A stretch of DNA of 64,000 nt from NCBI GenBank assembly GCA_937899905.1, contig CALCCF010000056.1:1-64000 (forward strand). The letters are read 5' to 3'. The translations under genes were made by a program, and so were the position numbers. Under the pieces are notes generated by a model, which was given only the letters and a program-made list of their open reading frames with translations, was not told the DNA's origin and made no database searches. This DNA is from an uncultured Phycisphaeraceae bacterium (GTDB lineage: Bacteria > Planctomycetota > Phycisphaerae > Phycisphaerales > UBA1924). Below, piece by piece: positions 40,609 to 50,000 of this stretch. Position 1 is the stretch's first letter. The number at the start of each line of letters is the position of its first letter.

Positions 40609-40994
40609 CACACCACCTCCGGAGCGAGCGAGACGATCTTCATATAGTTCTTCTCACGCAGCTCGCGGGCGACCGGCCCGAAGATGCGCGTGCCGCGCGG
40701 ATTGCCATCGGCGTTGAGAAGGACGACCGCGTTGCTGTCGAACTTGACGTACGAGCCGTCGGCCCGCCGCGTGTTCCTGGCAGTGCGAACGACGACGGCC
40801 TTGGACATGTCGCCGGGCTTGATGTCCGCGCCGGGCAGGGCCTTCTTGACCGAGATGAGCACGCGGTCGCCGACACCGGCCGATGGGCGCGTGTTGTTGC
40901 CCGCGGCGCTGGTCTTGCCGTAGACGCGGATGACGTAGGCCACCTTGGCCCCCGAGTTGTCCGCGACTTCGCATCGTGATTCTTGCTGAAGCAT
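40608..40994 (-). CDS. rplN: Ribosomal protein L14
   Basis: The 128-residue protein begins [24 protein letters not shown] and has [56 protein letters not shown] and [13 protein letters not shown]. It contributes to the subunit interface. Coupled to rplX by stop/start overlap. Confidence 0.97.
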   Translation of the reverse strand: MLQQESRCEVADNSGAKVAYVIRVYGKTSAAGNNTRPSAGVGDRVLISVKKALPGADIKPGDMSKAVVVRTARNTRRADGSYVKFDSNAVVLLNADGNPRGTRIFGPVARELREKNYMKIVSLAPEVV

Positions 40995-41059
40995 GGCTTG
41001 CTACTTCCTACCTGCCGGTTCCGACTCGCGGCCGGACGGGTGAAACTCGTCTCTTGGCC

Positions 41060-41344
41060 TTAGCTGGCCCGGCTGCTCATGATCCTCGAGAGCTTCCAGG
41101 TCTTGGTCTTGCTCATCGGCCGGCACGGCACGACTTCCACGCGGTCGCCCACGTTGGCTTCGTTGCCCTCGTCGTGGGCGTGGAGCACCGTTCGCCGGCG
41201 GACGTACTTGCCGTACTTGGGGTGCTTGGCCACGTAGCTGACCACGACCTTGATGGTCTTGTCGCGGCCGGCGGTGGCCACCTCACCCACGCGGGCGCCC
41301 TTGGCCTTCTCGGTGCTGGTCGTGCTGGCGGTGTTGTCGCTCAT
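41060..41344 (-). CDS. rpsQ: Ribosomal protein S17
   Basis: The 94-residue 16S-binding protein has GEVATAGRDKTIKVVVSYVAKHPKYGKYVRRRTVLHAHDE and VGDRVEVVPCRPMSKTKTWKLSRI. A ~15-residue Ser/Thr-rich N-terminal tail precedes the core. It follows rpmC as usual. Confidence 0.96.
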   Translation of the reverse strand: MSDNTASTTSTEKAKGARVGEVATAGRDKTIKVVVSYVAKHPKYGKYVRRRTVLHAHDEGNEANVGDRVEVVPCRPMSKTKTWKLSRIMSSRAS

Positions 41345-41411
41345 ACGCTCACGTTCTCTTCAGGGGCGTGTTGCCCGGTCACTCGGGGACAATCCCGTTC
41401 GTTCCAGATCC

Positions 41412-41615
41412 TCAGCCGGCGGCCTTGGCGGCGTGCCGTGATGTCCGCTCGGTCATCAAGCGGGCGATGTCCTTGCGGGTCTTGGAAAACTCGCTGTTGT
41501 CCTCGACCTTCTCCGTCGCGGCCTGCACGCGGAGCTGGAAGAGGCGCTTACGCAGGCGGACGAGCTCCGCCTGGATCTCGTTGTTGTCGAGCTTGCGAAC
41601 TTCTTCGCCGGTCAT
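41412..41615 (-). CDS. rpmC: Ribosomal protein L29
   Basis: I start at MTGEEVRKLDNNEIQAEL, which has AGAAGG five bases upstream. The 67-residue helical hairpin protein has LVRLRKRLFQLRVQAATEKVED and the C-terminal KTRKDIARLMTER, typical of L29 at the exit tunnel. Confidence 0.95.
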   Translation of the reverse strand: MTGEEVRKLDNNEIQAELVRLRKRLFQLRVQAATEKVEDNSEFSKTRKDIARLMTERTSRHAAKAAG

Positions 41616-41679
41616 GACGCCTTCTCCAACTCGGTGCCCTGCGGGGCCCGCAAAACCTCGAAACACTCGATCCGCTTAC

Positions 41680-42108
41680 TCAACCCACCGTGGTGCGACG
41701 CTTGACGAATCGGCACCGCACGGGCATCTTCATGGCCATGCGCTTCATCGCCTCGCGGGCCATCTCCTCGGGCACGCCCGAGAGCTCGTAGAGCATGGTG
41801 CCCGGACGAACCCGAGCGGCCCAATAGTCCACGTCGGCCTTGCCTTTACCCATGCGCTGCTCGAGGGGCTTCTTGCTCACCGGCTTGTCGGGGAACACAC
41901 GGATGAACAGCTTGCCCTGGCGCTTCAGGAAGTGGGTCGACGCGATGCGGCCCGCCTCGATCTGGTTGCTCTTCAGCCAGCAGCCTTCGAGGGCCTGCAG
42001 GCCGAAGTCACCGAAGGCGACGTAGTTGCCCTTGGTCGCCTTGCGATCGCGGACGCGGCGGAACTCCTTGCGGAACTTCACTCGCTTTGGGATCTTGTAT
42101 GGAGGCAT
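41680..42108 (-). CDS. rplP: Ribosomal protein L16
   Basis: The 142-residue protein has VAFGDFGLQALEGCWLKSNQIEAGRIASTHFLKRQGKLFIRVFPDKPVSKKPLEQRMGKGK, which is diagnostic. The N-terminus MPPYKIPKRVKFRKEFR replaces the usual MLMPKRVKYRK. It binds near the A-site tRNA elbow. Confidence 0.97.
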   Translation of the reverse strand: MPPYKIPKRVKFRKEFRRVRDRKATKGNYVAFGDFGLQALEGCWLKSNQIEAGRIASTHFLKRQGKLFIRVFPDKPVSKKPLEQRMGKGKADVDYWAARVRPGTMLYELSGVPEEMAREAMKRMAMKMPVRCRFVKRRTTVG

Positions 42109-42169
42109 CGTTCAAACCCTTCCTACCGGCCGGCCGACACTCGCGACCGCCCGAACAAAACAATCCTGC

Positions 42170-42877
42170 TTACCTGCGGCCTCGGCTGCGAACGCGTGCG
42201 CCCGCCGCCTTCGAGGTCGTCTCCTCGTCCTGAGCCTCGTACTCGCCCTTGTAGATCCACACCTTCACGCCGATGCGACCGGCGGTCGTGCGGGCCTCCT
42301 CGAAGCCGTAATCCACGTTGGCCTGCAGCGTCGAGAGCGGCAGAGCACCGAGGCGGACATCGAGGCGGCGGCTCATCTCGGCACCACCCAGGCGGCCGGA
42401 GATCTGGATCTTCACGCCCTTCGCGCCGTTCTGCATCACGCTCTCGGCTCGCATCTTCACGACGCGGCGGAAGCTGCTGCGGCGGCTGAGCTGCTCGGCA
42501 ACGTTCGCCGCGACGAGTTGGGCGCTCAGGTCGGGGTTCTTGATCTCCAAAATCTTGATCGACACCTTGCGGCCGGTCATGAGCTGGAGCTCTTCGGTCA
42601 TGCGCTCGACCTCGGCGCCCTTGGGGCCGATGACCACGCCCGGGCGAGCCGTACGGATGAGCACGACCAGCTCCTCACGCGTCCGCTCGATGTCGACGCT
42701 GGCGACGGCGGCGTGCGGGCGGCCCGGGTTGCGGTTGAGCCGCTTGTCCAGGTACTCGCGGATCTTCTGGTCCTCGACCAGCAACTCGCCGTAGATCGCC
42801 TTGGGCGCGTACCAGCGGCTGCGGTGGGCCTCGGTCACACCAAGGCGGAAGCCGAAGGGATGGATCTTCTGTCCCAT
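42170..42877 (-). CDS. rpsC: Ribosomal protein S3
   Basis: The start MGQKIHPFGFRLG overlaps the rplV stop by one base (TAATG). The 235-residue protein has the KH domain (LIRTARPGVVIGPKGAEVERM), AEQLSRRSSFRRVVKMRAESVMQNGAKGVKIQISGRLGGAEMSR and GRIGVKVWIYKGEY. A short Arg-rich tail follows. Confidence 0.97.
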   Translation of the reverse strand: MGQKIHPFGFRLGVTEAHRSRWYAPKAIYGELLVEDQKIREYLDKRLNRNPGRPHAAVASVDIERTREELVVLIRTARPGVVIGPKGAEVERMTEELQLMTGRKVSIKILEIKNPDLSAQLVAANVAEQLSRRSSFRRVVKMRAESVMQNGAKGVKIQISGRLGGAEMSRRLDVRLGALPLSTLQANVDYGFEEARTTAGRIGVKVWIYKGEYEAQDEETTSKAAGARVRSRGRR

Positions 42878-43422
42878 TACGCTCGCTCCTGAACGCCCAC
42901 GGTGATGTGGCTGGTCTGCTTGATGATCGGGTGGGCCCGGCCGCGGTCCTTGGGACGGAACCGCTTGATCTGCGGGCCCTCGTCGACGCGGCTCTCGGAT
43001 ACGAACAGCTCGGTGACGTCCGCGTCGGCCAGTTCGGCGTCGGCGATGGCGGCGTTCAGGGCCTTGGCCATGTTCTCCGAGGCACGCTTCTGGCTGAAGT
43101 TCAGCAGGTTGAGTGCTTCGTCGACGCTCTTGCCGCGGATGAGGTCGGCGACGAGCCGAGCCTTCTGGGTACTGCCGCGGTGGAAACGCACCTCGCTGAC
43201 GAACCGGGCGAGGTCGCGCGGCTCGGCGTTGACGGCGCGGGCCAGGGCCTGGATGTGCGGCGTCCGGCACGAGGGCTTGGGCCGACCGGCCAGCCAGTTG
43301 CGGACGGCCTTGTCGGCCTTGTCGCCCGGCAGGCCCAGCGGACGGACAGCCTCGGCCATCGTCTCGACGGTGGCGCCGGCCTCGTCGGCAAACTTCTTGA
43401 GTTGATCGCTACGCAGTCTCAC
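42877..43422 (-). CDS. rplV: Ribosomal protein L22 with N-terminal XRE-like helix-turn-helix
   Basis: The C-terminal ~110 residues are normal L22 (STQKARLVADLIRGKSVDEALNLL, ASENMAKALNAAIADAE, DEGPQIKRFRPKDRGRA). The first ~70 residues are extra. They contain KAVRNWLAGRPKPSCRTPHI and QALARAVNAEPRDLARF, which align with the recognition helix and following helices of Cro/CI-XRE repressors (pattern S-xx-W-xx-G-xx-P then LARALGVxPxEL). The frame is continuous from MRLRSDQLKKFADEAG with no internal start near the usual L22 beginning. It may bind nucleic acid and regulate its own operon, which is inference. Confidence 0.9.
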   Translation of the reverse strand: MRLRSDQLKKFADEAGATVETMAEAVRPLGLPGDKADKAVRNWLAGRPKPSCRTPHIQALARAVNAEPRDLARFVSEVRFHRGSTQKARLVADLIRGKSVDEALNLLNFSQKRASENMAKALNAAIADAELADADVTELFVSESRVDEGPQIKRFRPKDRGRAHPIIKQTSHITVGVQERA

Positions 43423-43524
43423 CGATGGATCTCCGAAGTCGTCCGTGTGCGGTTGCCCGCCTGAATCGTCCCGTGACTTCGAGCTTTTGATGCTCGAGTT
43501 ACTTGCCGGACTTACTTGCCAGGC

Positions 43525-43809
43525 TTACTTGCCGGACTTGATGCCTTCCTTCTTGTTCGTGTGGCCGCGGAACGTGCGGGTCAGGCTGAACTCGCCCAGC
43601 TTGTGCCCCACCATGTCCTCGGTCACGAACACGTCGATGAACGCCCGGCCGTTGTGGACCTGGAACGTGTGCCCGACGAATTCGGGCACGATCGTGCACC
43701 GACGGGCCCAGGTCTTGATGGGCTCGTGCTCGCCGGCTTCTTGCTGCTTCATCACTTTCGTGTACAGCTTCTCGTCGACGAACGGTCCCTTCTTGAGGCT
43801 ACGACCCAT
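43525..43809 (-). CDS. rpsS: Ribosomal protein S19
   Basis: The 94-residue head protein begins [19 protein letters not shown] and has [51 protein letters not shown], canonical. It lies between rplB and rplV, 102 bases upstream of the latter. Confidence 0.97.
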   Translation of the reverse strand: MGRSLKKGPFVDEKLYTKVMKQQEAGEHEPIKTWARRCTIVPEFVGHTFQVHNGRAFIDVFVTEDMVGHKLGEFSLTRTFRGHTNKKEGIKSGK

Positions 43810-43878
43810 GCTTCACGCTCCTGCCAGTGCTCTCGATACTCGACCGCACTTGATGCCCCATTCCACTCACCGAATCAC

Positions 43879-44739
43879 TCACTTCGACAGCTGCCCGTAC
43901 CGCTTGCTCTTGCGTCGGCGGATGATCAGCTGCGTGCTGTACTGCTTTTTGTTGCGGGTACCGCCACCCTTGGCGTCCACACCACTGGGGCTCACCGGCG
44001 TACGGTTGCCCTTCGAACGGCCCTCACCACCACCCAGCGGGTGGGCGTGGTGGCTCTTGGCCACACCACGGGTGATCGGCCGACGGCCGAGGTGCCGCGA
44101 GATGCCGGCCTTGCCTAGGCGGCGGTTCTGGTGATCGCTATTGCCCACAACGCCCACGACCGCGCGACAGTCCAACGGAACGCGGCGCGTCTCGCCCGAG
44201 GGCAGAACCAGCGTGGCGTACTTCCCCTCGCGGTTGGTCAGCTTGGCGGACGAGCCGGCCGACCGACACATCTGCCCGCCCTTGCCCACAGCCAGTTCCA
44301 CACAGTGGACCTCGAGGCCGGTGGGGATGAACTTCAGCGGCATGCAGTTGCCCACCGTCGGCTCGACGGCCTCGTCACGCGAACTGCTGACCTTCATGCC
44401 GGTCTTCAGGCCACGCGGGGCAATGATGTACCTCTTCACGCCGTCGGTGTACTCGACCAGGGCGATGTGGCACGTGCGGTTGGGGTCGTACTCGATGCCC
44501 ACGGCCGTGCCCTCGATGCCATCGCGATCATTGCGACGGAAGTCGATCTTGCGGTACATGCGCTTCGCGCCGCCGCCGCGACCACGCACGGTGATCACGC
44601 CAGTATGGTTACGGCCGCCCTTCTTCTTGATGGGCGAAAGAAGTGTCTTCTCGGGCTTCTTCTTGTCCACCTCGACGTGCATGTTGACCGAGGCGTTGCG
44701 TCGGCCGGGCGAAGTTGGTTTGTAGACACGGATGGGCAT
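43879..44739 (-). CDS. rplB: Ribosomal protein L2
   Basis: I start at MPIRVYKPTSPGRRNASV. The 286-residue peptidyl-transferase-centre protein has GRNHTGVITVRGRGGGAKRMYRKIDF, RYIIAPRGLKTGM and the C-terminal GGTRNKKQYSTQLIIRRRK. The usual MNPVDHPHGGGEG is KSHHAHPLGGGEG here: the first His of the loop is kept, while the Asp and second His are changed. Further Gly/Ser differences follow (TPVSPSG). Confidence 0.96.
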   Translation of the reverse strand: MPIRVYKPTSPGRRNASVNMHVEVDKKKPEKTLLSPIKKKGGRNHTGVITVRGRGGGAKRMYRKIDFRRNDRDGIEGTAVGIEYDPNRTCHIALVEYTDGVKRYIIAPRGLKTGMKVSSSRDEAVEPTVGNCMPLKFIPTGLEVHCVELAVGKGGQMCRSAGSSAKLTNREGKYATLVLPSGETRRVPLDCRAVVGVVGNSDHQNRRLGKAGISRHLGRRPITRGVAKSHHAHPLGGGEGRSKGNRTPVSPSGVDAKGGGTRNKKQYSTQLIIRRRKSKRYGQLSK

Positions 44740-44770
44740 GATAAATCCTCGTGGCTGAAACTCGCCCGAA

Positions 44771-45049
44771 TCAGAACAGATCGATCGTCTGGCCTTCAGC
44801 CAAACGCACGATGGCCTTCTTGGTTGGCGCGGTCTGCACGTAGCCGTACCGCATGCGACGCTCGCGGGCCTTGCGGACCTGCGTGGTGACACCCAGCACG
44901 CTCACGCCGTACAGGCTTTCGACCGCACGCTTGACGTCGGTCTTGTTGGCCCGGCGGTCGACCAGGAAGGTGTACCGATTGTCGTCGGCCATGGTGGCCG
45001 TGCTTCGCTCGGTGACAATCGGCTTCTTGATGACGGTGCTCGGGTGCAT
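44771..45049 (-). CDS. rplW: Ribosomal protein L23
   Basis: The 92-residue tunnel-exit protein has IKKPIVTERSTA, YTFLVDRRANKTDVKRAVESLYGVSVLGVTT and KKAIVRLAEGQTIDLF. Its ATG shares a base with the rplD stop (TGATG), indicating translational coupling. Confidence 0.96.
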   Translation of the reverse strand: MHPSTVIKKPIVTERSTATMADDNRYTFLVDRRANKTDVKRAVESLYGVSVLGVTTQVRKARERRMRYGYVQTAPTKKAIVRLAEGQTIDLF

Positions 45050-45738
45050 CAGGCGACCTCCTCACCGGCTTTACGGCCGCGCGGTTCGAGCTTGGCGTCC
45101 TTGCCGGTCTGCGTCTGCGGGCCGGCGAGGTAGGCCTCGAGCTCGGCCTTCTCGATGATCACGTAGCGGCTGTTGAGCAGGTTCCAGGCCGTCAGCTGGT
45201 CGCTGCGGCACATGGTGACGTCGTCGATGTTGCGGGCGCTGAGCCTCGCATCGACCGAGCCCTCAGGCAAAGCAAGCAAGACCTTGCGATCGATGCCCAG
45301 GGCGTTGAGCATGCCCTTCATGCCCTTGGTCGAAGGGCTGTCGAAGCTGATGCTGTCGACGATCTTGACCTCGTTGTCCACGAACTTGGCGAGCAGGGCG
45401 TTGAGGTTCGCCTTGCGACGCATCTTCTTGGGCATCGTCTGGCGGTAGTCCTCGCGGGTGCGACGCTTCTCGTGAGCGTGACCACCACCGCGAAACTGAG
45501 GGGCCTTCTTGTTGCCGTGGCGTGCACGGCCGGTGCCCTTCTGCTTGTAGATCTTGCGGGTCGAACCGTTGACCTCGCCGCGCCCCTTGGTCTGGGCGCT
45601 GCCCTGACGCTGGTTGGCGTGGTAACAGACGTACGCCTGCTTGATGAGCTGGGGGTTCAAGGACCCGCCGAGCATGGCTTCGTCAATCGACATAGAGCCG
45701 ACCGACTCGCCCTTCATGTTGTAGACCGGCACATCCAT
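45049..45738 (-). CDS. rplD: Ribosomal protein L4
   Basis: The 229-residue protein has QGSAQTKGRGEVNGSTRKIYKQKGTGRARHG and APQFRGGGHAHEKRRTR, the tunnel loop, and TAWNLLNSRYVIIEKAELEAYL at the end. In E. coli L4 represses the S10 operon by binding a leader hairpin. Here a 273-base, highly structured spacer lies directly upstream of this gene, so regulation inside the operon is possible. Confidence 0.97.
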   Translation of the reverse strand: MDVPVYNMKGESVGSMSIDEAMLGGSLNPQLIKQAYVCYHANQRQGSAQTKGRGEVNGSTRKIYKQKGTGRARHGNKKAPQFRGGGHAHEKRRTREDYRQTMPKKMRRKANLNALLAKFVDNEVKIVDSISFDSPSTKGMKGMLNALGIDRKVLLALPEGSVDARLSARNIDDVTMCRSDQLTAWNLLNSRYVIIEKAELEAYLAGPQTQTGKDAKLEPRGRKAGEEVA

Positions 45739-45782
45739 CGTGCTCGCTCCTGACGCCTGTGCGACCGTACCCGTTTGGGTTT

Positions 45783-45903
45783 GGTCGCTGCCGCACCGGC
45801 CCGCCCCGGTTGGGACTTTGCTTCCCCACCGGCTTACGCGACCGGCGGAGGCGGGCTCGGATAAGACTCGGCCGTCTATCCGAGAGGCCCTTGGGAGGGC
45901 CTC
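45783..45903 (-). promoter_or_regulatory. Structured RNA element between rplC and rplD
   Basis: Three strong stems lie in the 273-base spacer. First (5' in the RNA) is GAGGCCC/GGGCCTC at 45884-45903. Next is an 8-bp CTCGGATA/TATCCGAG stem at 45856-45884 extended inside by GAC/GTC. Last is an outer 6-bp GGTCGC/GCGACC (45783-45788 with 45838-45843) enclosing CCGGT-N-GGG paired with CCC-N-ACCGG (45806-45832). The set ends ~45 bases before rplD. No T tract is present. A ribosomal-protein-binding or mRNA-processing role is inferred. Confidence 0.5.
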
Positions 45904-46011
45904 AAGACCATCTTGTCCTTACCCGGTGGTTTCGCCTGAGCGACCCTCCGGGCCGCCCCATCGCCATGAACTCTCGTGGCGAGGGGGCGTCCGTCAATCC
46001 TGCGTGCCCAA

Positions 46012-46731
46012 TCAGCCGGCTGCGGCTGCTTGAGCGGCGGCCTCCTGAGCTGCATGCTTAGTTGGCCGCAAACGAACCGAGGGGCGGATCCGCACGATCC
46101 CACCGTTGGCCCCGGGCACAGCGCCCTTCACCAGCAGCAGGTTGCGATCGGCTTCCACCCGAACAACATCCAGGTTACGAACGGTGACGCGCTCATCGCC
46201 CATCTGGCCGTTCATCTTCTTGCCCTTCTTGATCCGGCCGGCCTTACCCGCGTTGTTCGCGTGGCCGCCGATCGAACCAGGGGCACGGTGCTTGCGTTCC
46301 ACGCCGTGGCTGGCACGCAGGCCCTTGAAGTTGTGACGCTTCATGGTACCAGCAAAGCCCTTGCCCTTGCTGGTGCCGGTCACATCGACGTACTTGAAGC
46401 CCGAGAAATGGTCGACCGAGAGGGCCTGACCGACCTCGAACTCGCCGGCCTCGGCCTCGTCCATACGGAACTCGACATGGACGGCCTTTGGACCAGATCC
46501 GGCCTTGCTGTCGTGGCCCATGATCTGGAAGGTGGAGCGACGCGGGCGGGCGTCGACGGAGCCGATCTGGACGGCCGAGTAGCCGTCGGTCTCGGTGGTC
46601 CGCACCTGCGTGACCACGGCCGGCTCGACCTCGATCGCCGTCACGGGGATCGACACCCCGTTCTCGAGGTACACGCGGGTCATGCCGATCTTGCGGCCGA
46701 CCAATCCGAGTTTCGCGTTTCCGCCTGCCAT
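46012..46731 (-). CDS. rplC: Ribosomal protein L3
   Basis: I start at MAGGNAKLGLVGRKIGMTRV. The 239-residue protein has VDVTGTSKGKGFAGTMKRHNFKG, SHGVERKHRAPGSIGG and KMNGQMGDERVTVRNLDVVRV, the segments reaching toward the peptidyl-transferase centre. An Ala-rich C-terminal tail is added. It follows rpsJ after 99 bases. Confidence 0.97.
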   Translation of the reverse strand: MAGGNAKLGLVGRKIGMTRVYLENGVSIPVTAIEVEPAVVTQVRTTETDGYSAVQIGSVDARPRRSTFQIMGHDSKAGSGPKAVHVEFRMDEAEAGEFEVGQALSVDHFSGFKYVDVTGTSKGKGFAGTMKRHNFKGLRASHGVERKHRAPGSIGGHANNAGKAGRIKKGKKMNGQMGDERVTVRNLDVVRVEADRNLLLVKGAVPGANGGIVRIRPSVRLRPTKHAAQEAAAQAAAAG

Positions 46732-46830
46732 GCTTGGCCTCACCTTGCTCGGCTTCGGTAGTCTCCGGGCCTAGGCCCGAGCCAGAGGAAGCTCACGATT
46801 TCTTCTGCCTGAGGGTCCGGTGAACCGGGC

Positions 46831-47139
46831 TCAGGCCTTGATCTTCACAAACACGCCCGCGGGCACCACCAGCCTGTTCAGGGCCTCGACGGTCCTGGCG
46901 TTGGGCTCGTGGATGTCAATGATCCGCTTGTGCGTGCGAATCTCGAACTGCTCGCGGCTCTTCTTATCGATGAACGGGCCACGGAGGACCGTGTACCGCT
47001 CGATCCGCGTGGGCAGGGGCACCGGACCGGCCACTCGGGCGTTGGTCCGCTTGGCGTGGTCCACGATCTCTCGTGCCGAAGCATCGAGGGCGATGTGGTC
47101 GTACGCTTCCATCCGAATCCGAATGCGACCGCCTTGCAT
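46831..47139 (-). CDS. rpsJ: Ribosomal protein S10
   Basis: I start at [19 protein letters not shown], with AGGAGG 11 bases upstream; the longer open frame before it is not S10-like. The 102-residue protein has [41 protein letters not shown], canonical. It is the first gene of the superoperon, whose promoter should lie in the ~260-base divergent spacer toward 47403. Confidence 0.97.
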   Translation of the reverse strand: MQGGRIRIRMEAYDHIALDASAREIVDHAKRTNARVAGPVPLPTRIERYTVLRGPFIDKKSREQFEIRTHKRIIDIHEPNARTVEALNRLVVPAGVFVKIKA

Positions 47140-47402
47140 AAGCCGGCGAACCTCCTGCCTGCTGGGTTTTGCGTCAACCGCGAGGAACGCCACGCGAGCG
47201 GCCCAACCCGGTACTGACCCGCACCACAAGGGCCGAAGCCCCCGCCACCGGCGCGGAGAGAAGGATAGATGGCTCTCTTCCTCCGTCAACCGCCAGCCTA
47301 GAGGAATGTGAAGATAGAGTGGCCGTGTGGGCCGCCGCTATCCTCTTATAGCAACTCCAACGGCACGCCCGATCGCGCCGGAACGCCCAAGGAAGGGACA
47401 CG

Positions 47403-48878
47403 ATGGCTCTGCGAAAGCCCCCTATGCACCGCGTTTCCTGCTTCGCCGGCCGAGCGGCGGCGTGCCTGCTGGCCCTTGGGACGTTCGTCCACACGGCGTC
47501 GGCTCAGGGTGGGTCGACGAGCGTCATCATGTCTCCCGAGCCGCTCGCCCTCGAGCCCGTGGGCCTCGAATTGGAGATTCCAGCGGACGCTAGCGGCTTC
47601 CGGGCCGATCGCGGAGAGGTGCCCACGCTGGAGATCAGCCCGAGCCTCGGCCACTGGTACCTGGTAATCCAGGCCCCCCAACGCCGCGTGGCAGCCCAAG
47701 GGCGGGCCGGCGCACACCTGCCCGTGGACGACCTGACCGACCAGATCCTGGAGAACCTCCGTGCCAGCTACCGGGTCGACCAATCCGACGGCACGACCAT
47801 GGAGAGCCGGGCCAGCGTGCTCGCTCGCGAAAAGGGCTTGGTCGTCGCAGGCCGACCAGCGTCGCGGTTCTACGTCACGTTCCCAGAAGGTGACCGCGAA
47901 CGCGTCCGCATGTACACGCTGGTCGACGCGGGTGCCGGGCAGATGGTCAGCTTCGACCTGCTGTGCGAATTCGGCGACCGGGCCGAAGCTCGGACGGCGT
48001 ACCTGGCCGTGCTCGCGAGCGCACAGTTCTCCGGCAATACCGAAGTCGCCGCGTCCAGGGCCATCGCCATCGAGACGACCGAGGCCCTACTCGGCATGCT
48101 GACCTCCGCCGACTACGACCGCGCTCTGGCGCTGGCCGACGGCCGATGGGATCGCCTGAGCCAGCCCGCCGAGACCGGGCTCGCAATGGATGATACCGAG
48201 CGGGGCTATCGGTGGATCCGGGCCTGGAAGGGCCGCAAGGGCGAGATCAACCCAGAGCGAAGCGAGGAGTCCTGGAGCGAGGACGACCGCCGCGAGGGCT
48301 ACCTCGTTCGCATGGACGGTCGAATGGCCCAGCGATCCGCCACCGGTCAGTGGACCCTCATCGATACCCGCGTTGTTTGCTTCATGACGTTCGACCGACA
48401 ACACGAGGCCTGGACCGCGAGCACGACCTTTCGCCAGGGAGACCAGAGGCCGGTCACCAACACCGAGTTCGGCGTGCGCGACGGCCAGGAGATGAAGATC
48501 GCCCGCCGTGGCAGAACGTCCAACACGCTCCAGCCGGCGGTGCCTCCAAGGGGGTACGTCAACCAGGTCGAGTTCTACCTGCTTCCGCAACTGCTCGTTG
48601 GCCATGCGGCCGAAGCCACCTACGGCGTTTACGCCTACGCCGGCGGCGACACAAGCGTGCGCTATCGGCAGTTCGAGCTCCAGCCGGGGTCGGGCGGCGC
48701 GATCGCGTGGCAGCTAACCACGCAACTCGGCGAGGAATCACGCTCGATCTCGGTGTACGACGGTGCCGGCGGTTTTCGCGGCAGCGATCGCGGCGATGGC
48801 ACGCGATGGACTCCGAGCAACCGTGACGAACTGCTCGGCCTCTGGCGTCGCAAGGGGCTACCCACGAGCACTCGATAG
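47403..48878 (+). CDS. Secreted hypothetical protein
   Basis: The ATG has AGGAAGGG upstream. The 491-residue product has a signal peptide (AACLLALGTFVHTASAQ). An N-terminal domain (~40-215) contains LELEIPADASGFRADRG and GRPASRFYVTFPEGDRERVRMYTLVDAGAG, similar in style to PsbP/DUF1795 single-domain proteins. A second half has YRWIRAWKGRKGEINPERSEES, VVCFMTFDRQHEAWTASTTF and GYVNQVEFYLLPQLLVGHAAEATYGVYAY. No catalytic motif stands out. It is divergent from the ribosomal operon and may form a unit with ruvB, 75 bases downstream. Confidence 0.75.
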   Translation: MALRKPPMHRVSCFAGRAAACLLALGTFVHTASAQGGSTSVIMSPEPLALEPVGLELEIPADASGFRADRGEVPTLEISPSLGHWYLVIQAPQRRVAAQGRAGAHLPVDDLTDQILENLRASYRVDQSDGTTMESRASVLAREKGLVVAGRPASRFYVTFPEGDRERVRMYTLVDAGAGQMVSFDLLCEFGDRAEARTAYLAVLASAQFSGNTEVAASRAIAIETTEALLGMLTSADYDRALALADGRWDRLSQPAETGLAMDDTERGYRWIRAWKGRKGEINPERSEESWSEDDRREGYLVRMDGRMAQRSATGQWTLIDTRVVCFMTFDRQHEAWTASTTFRQGDQRPVTNTEFGVRDGQEMKIARRGRTSNTLQPAVPPRGYVNQVEFYLLPQLLVGHAAEATYGVYAYAGGDTSVRYRQFELQPGSGGAIAWQLTTQLGEESRSISVYDGAGGFRGSDRGDGTRWTPSNRDELLGLWRRKGLPTSTR

Positions 48879-48953
48879 AACGCGGGCCCCACCCAACGCC
48901 TACAAAACACCGCACGGAACACCGATCGACCGACCCGCGGAAGGAGCCGCACC

Positions 48954-50000
<1,047 letters not shown>

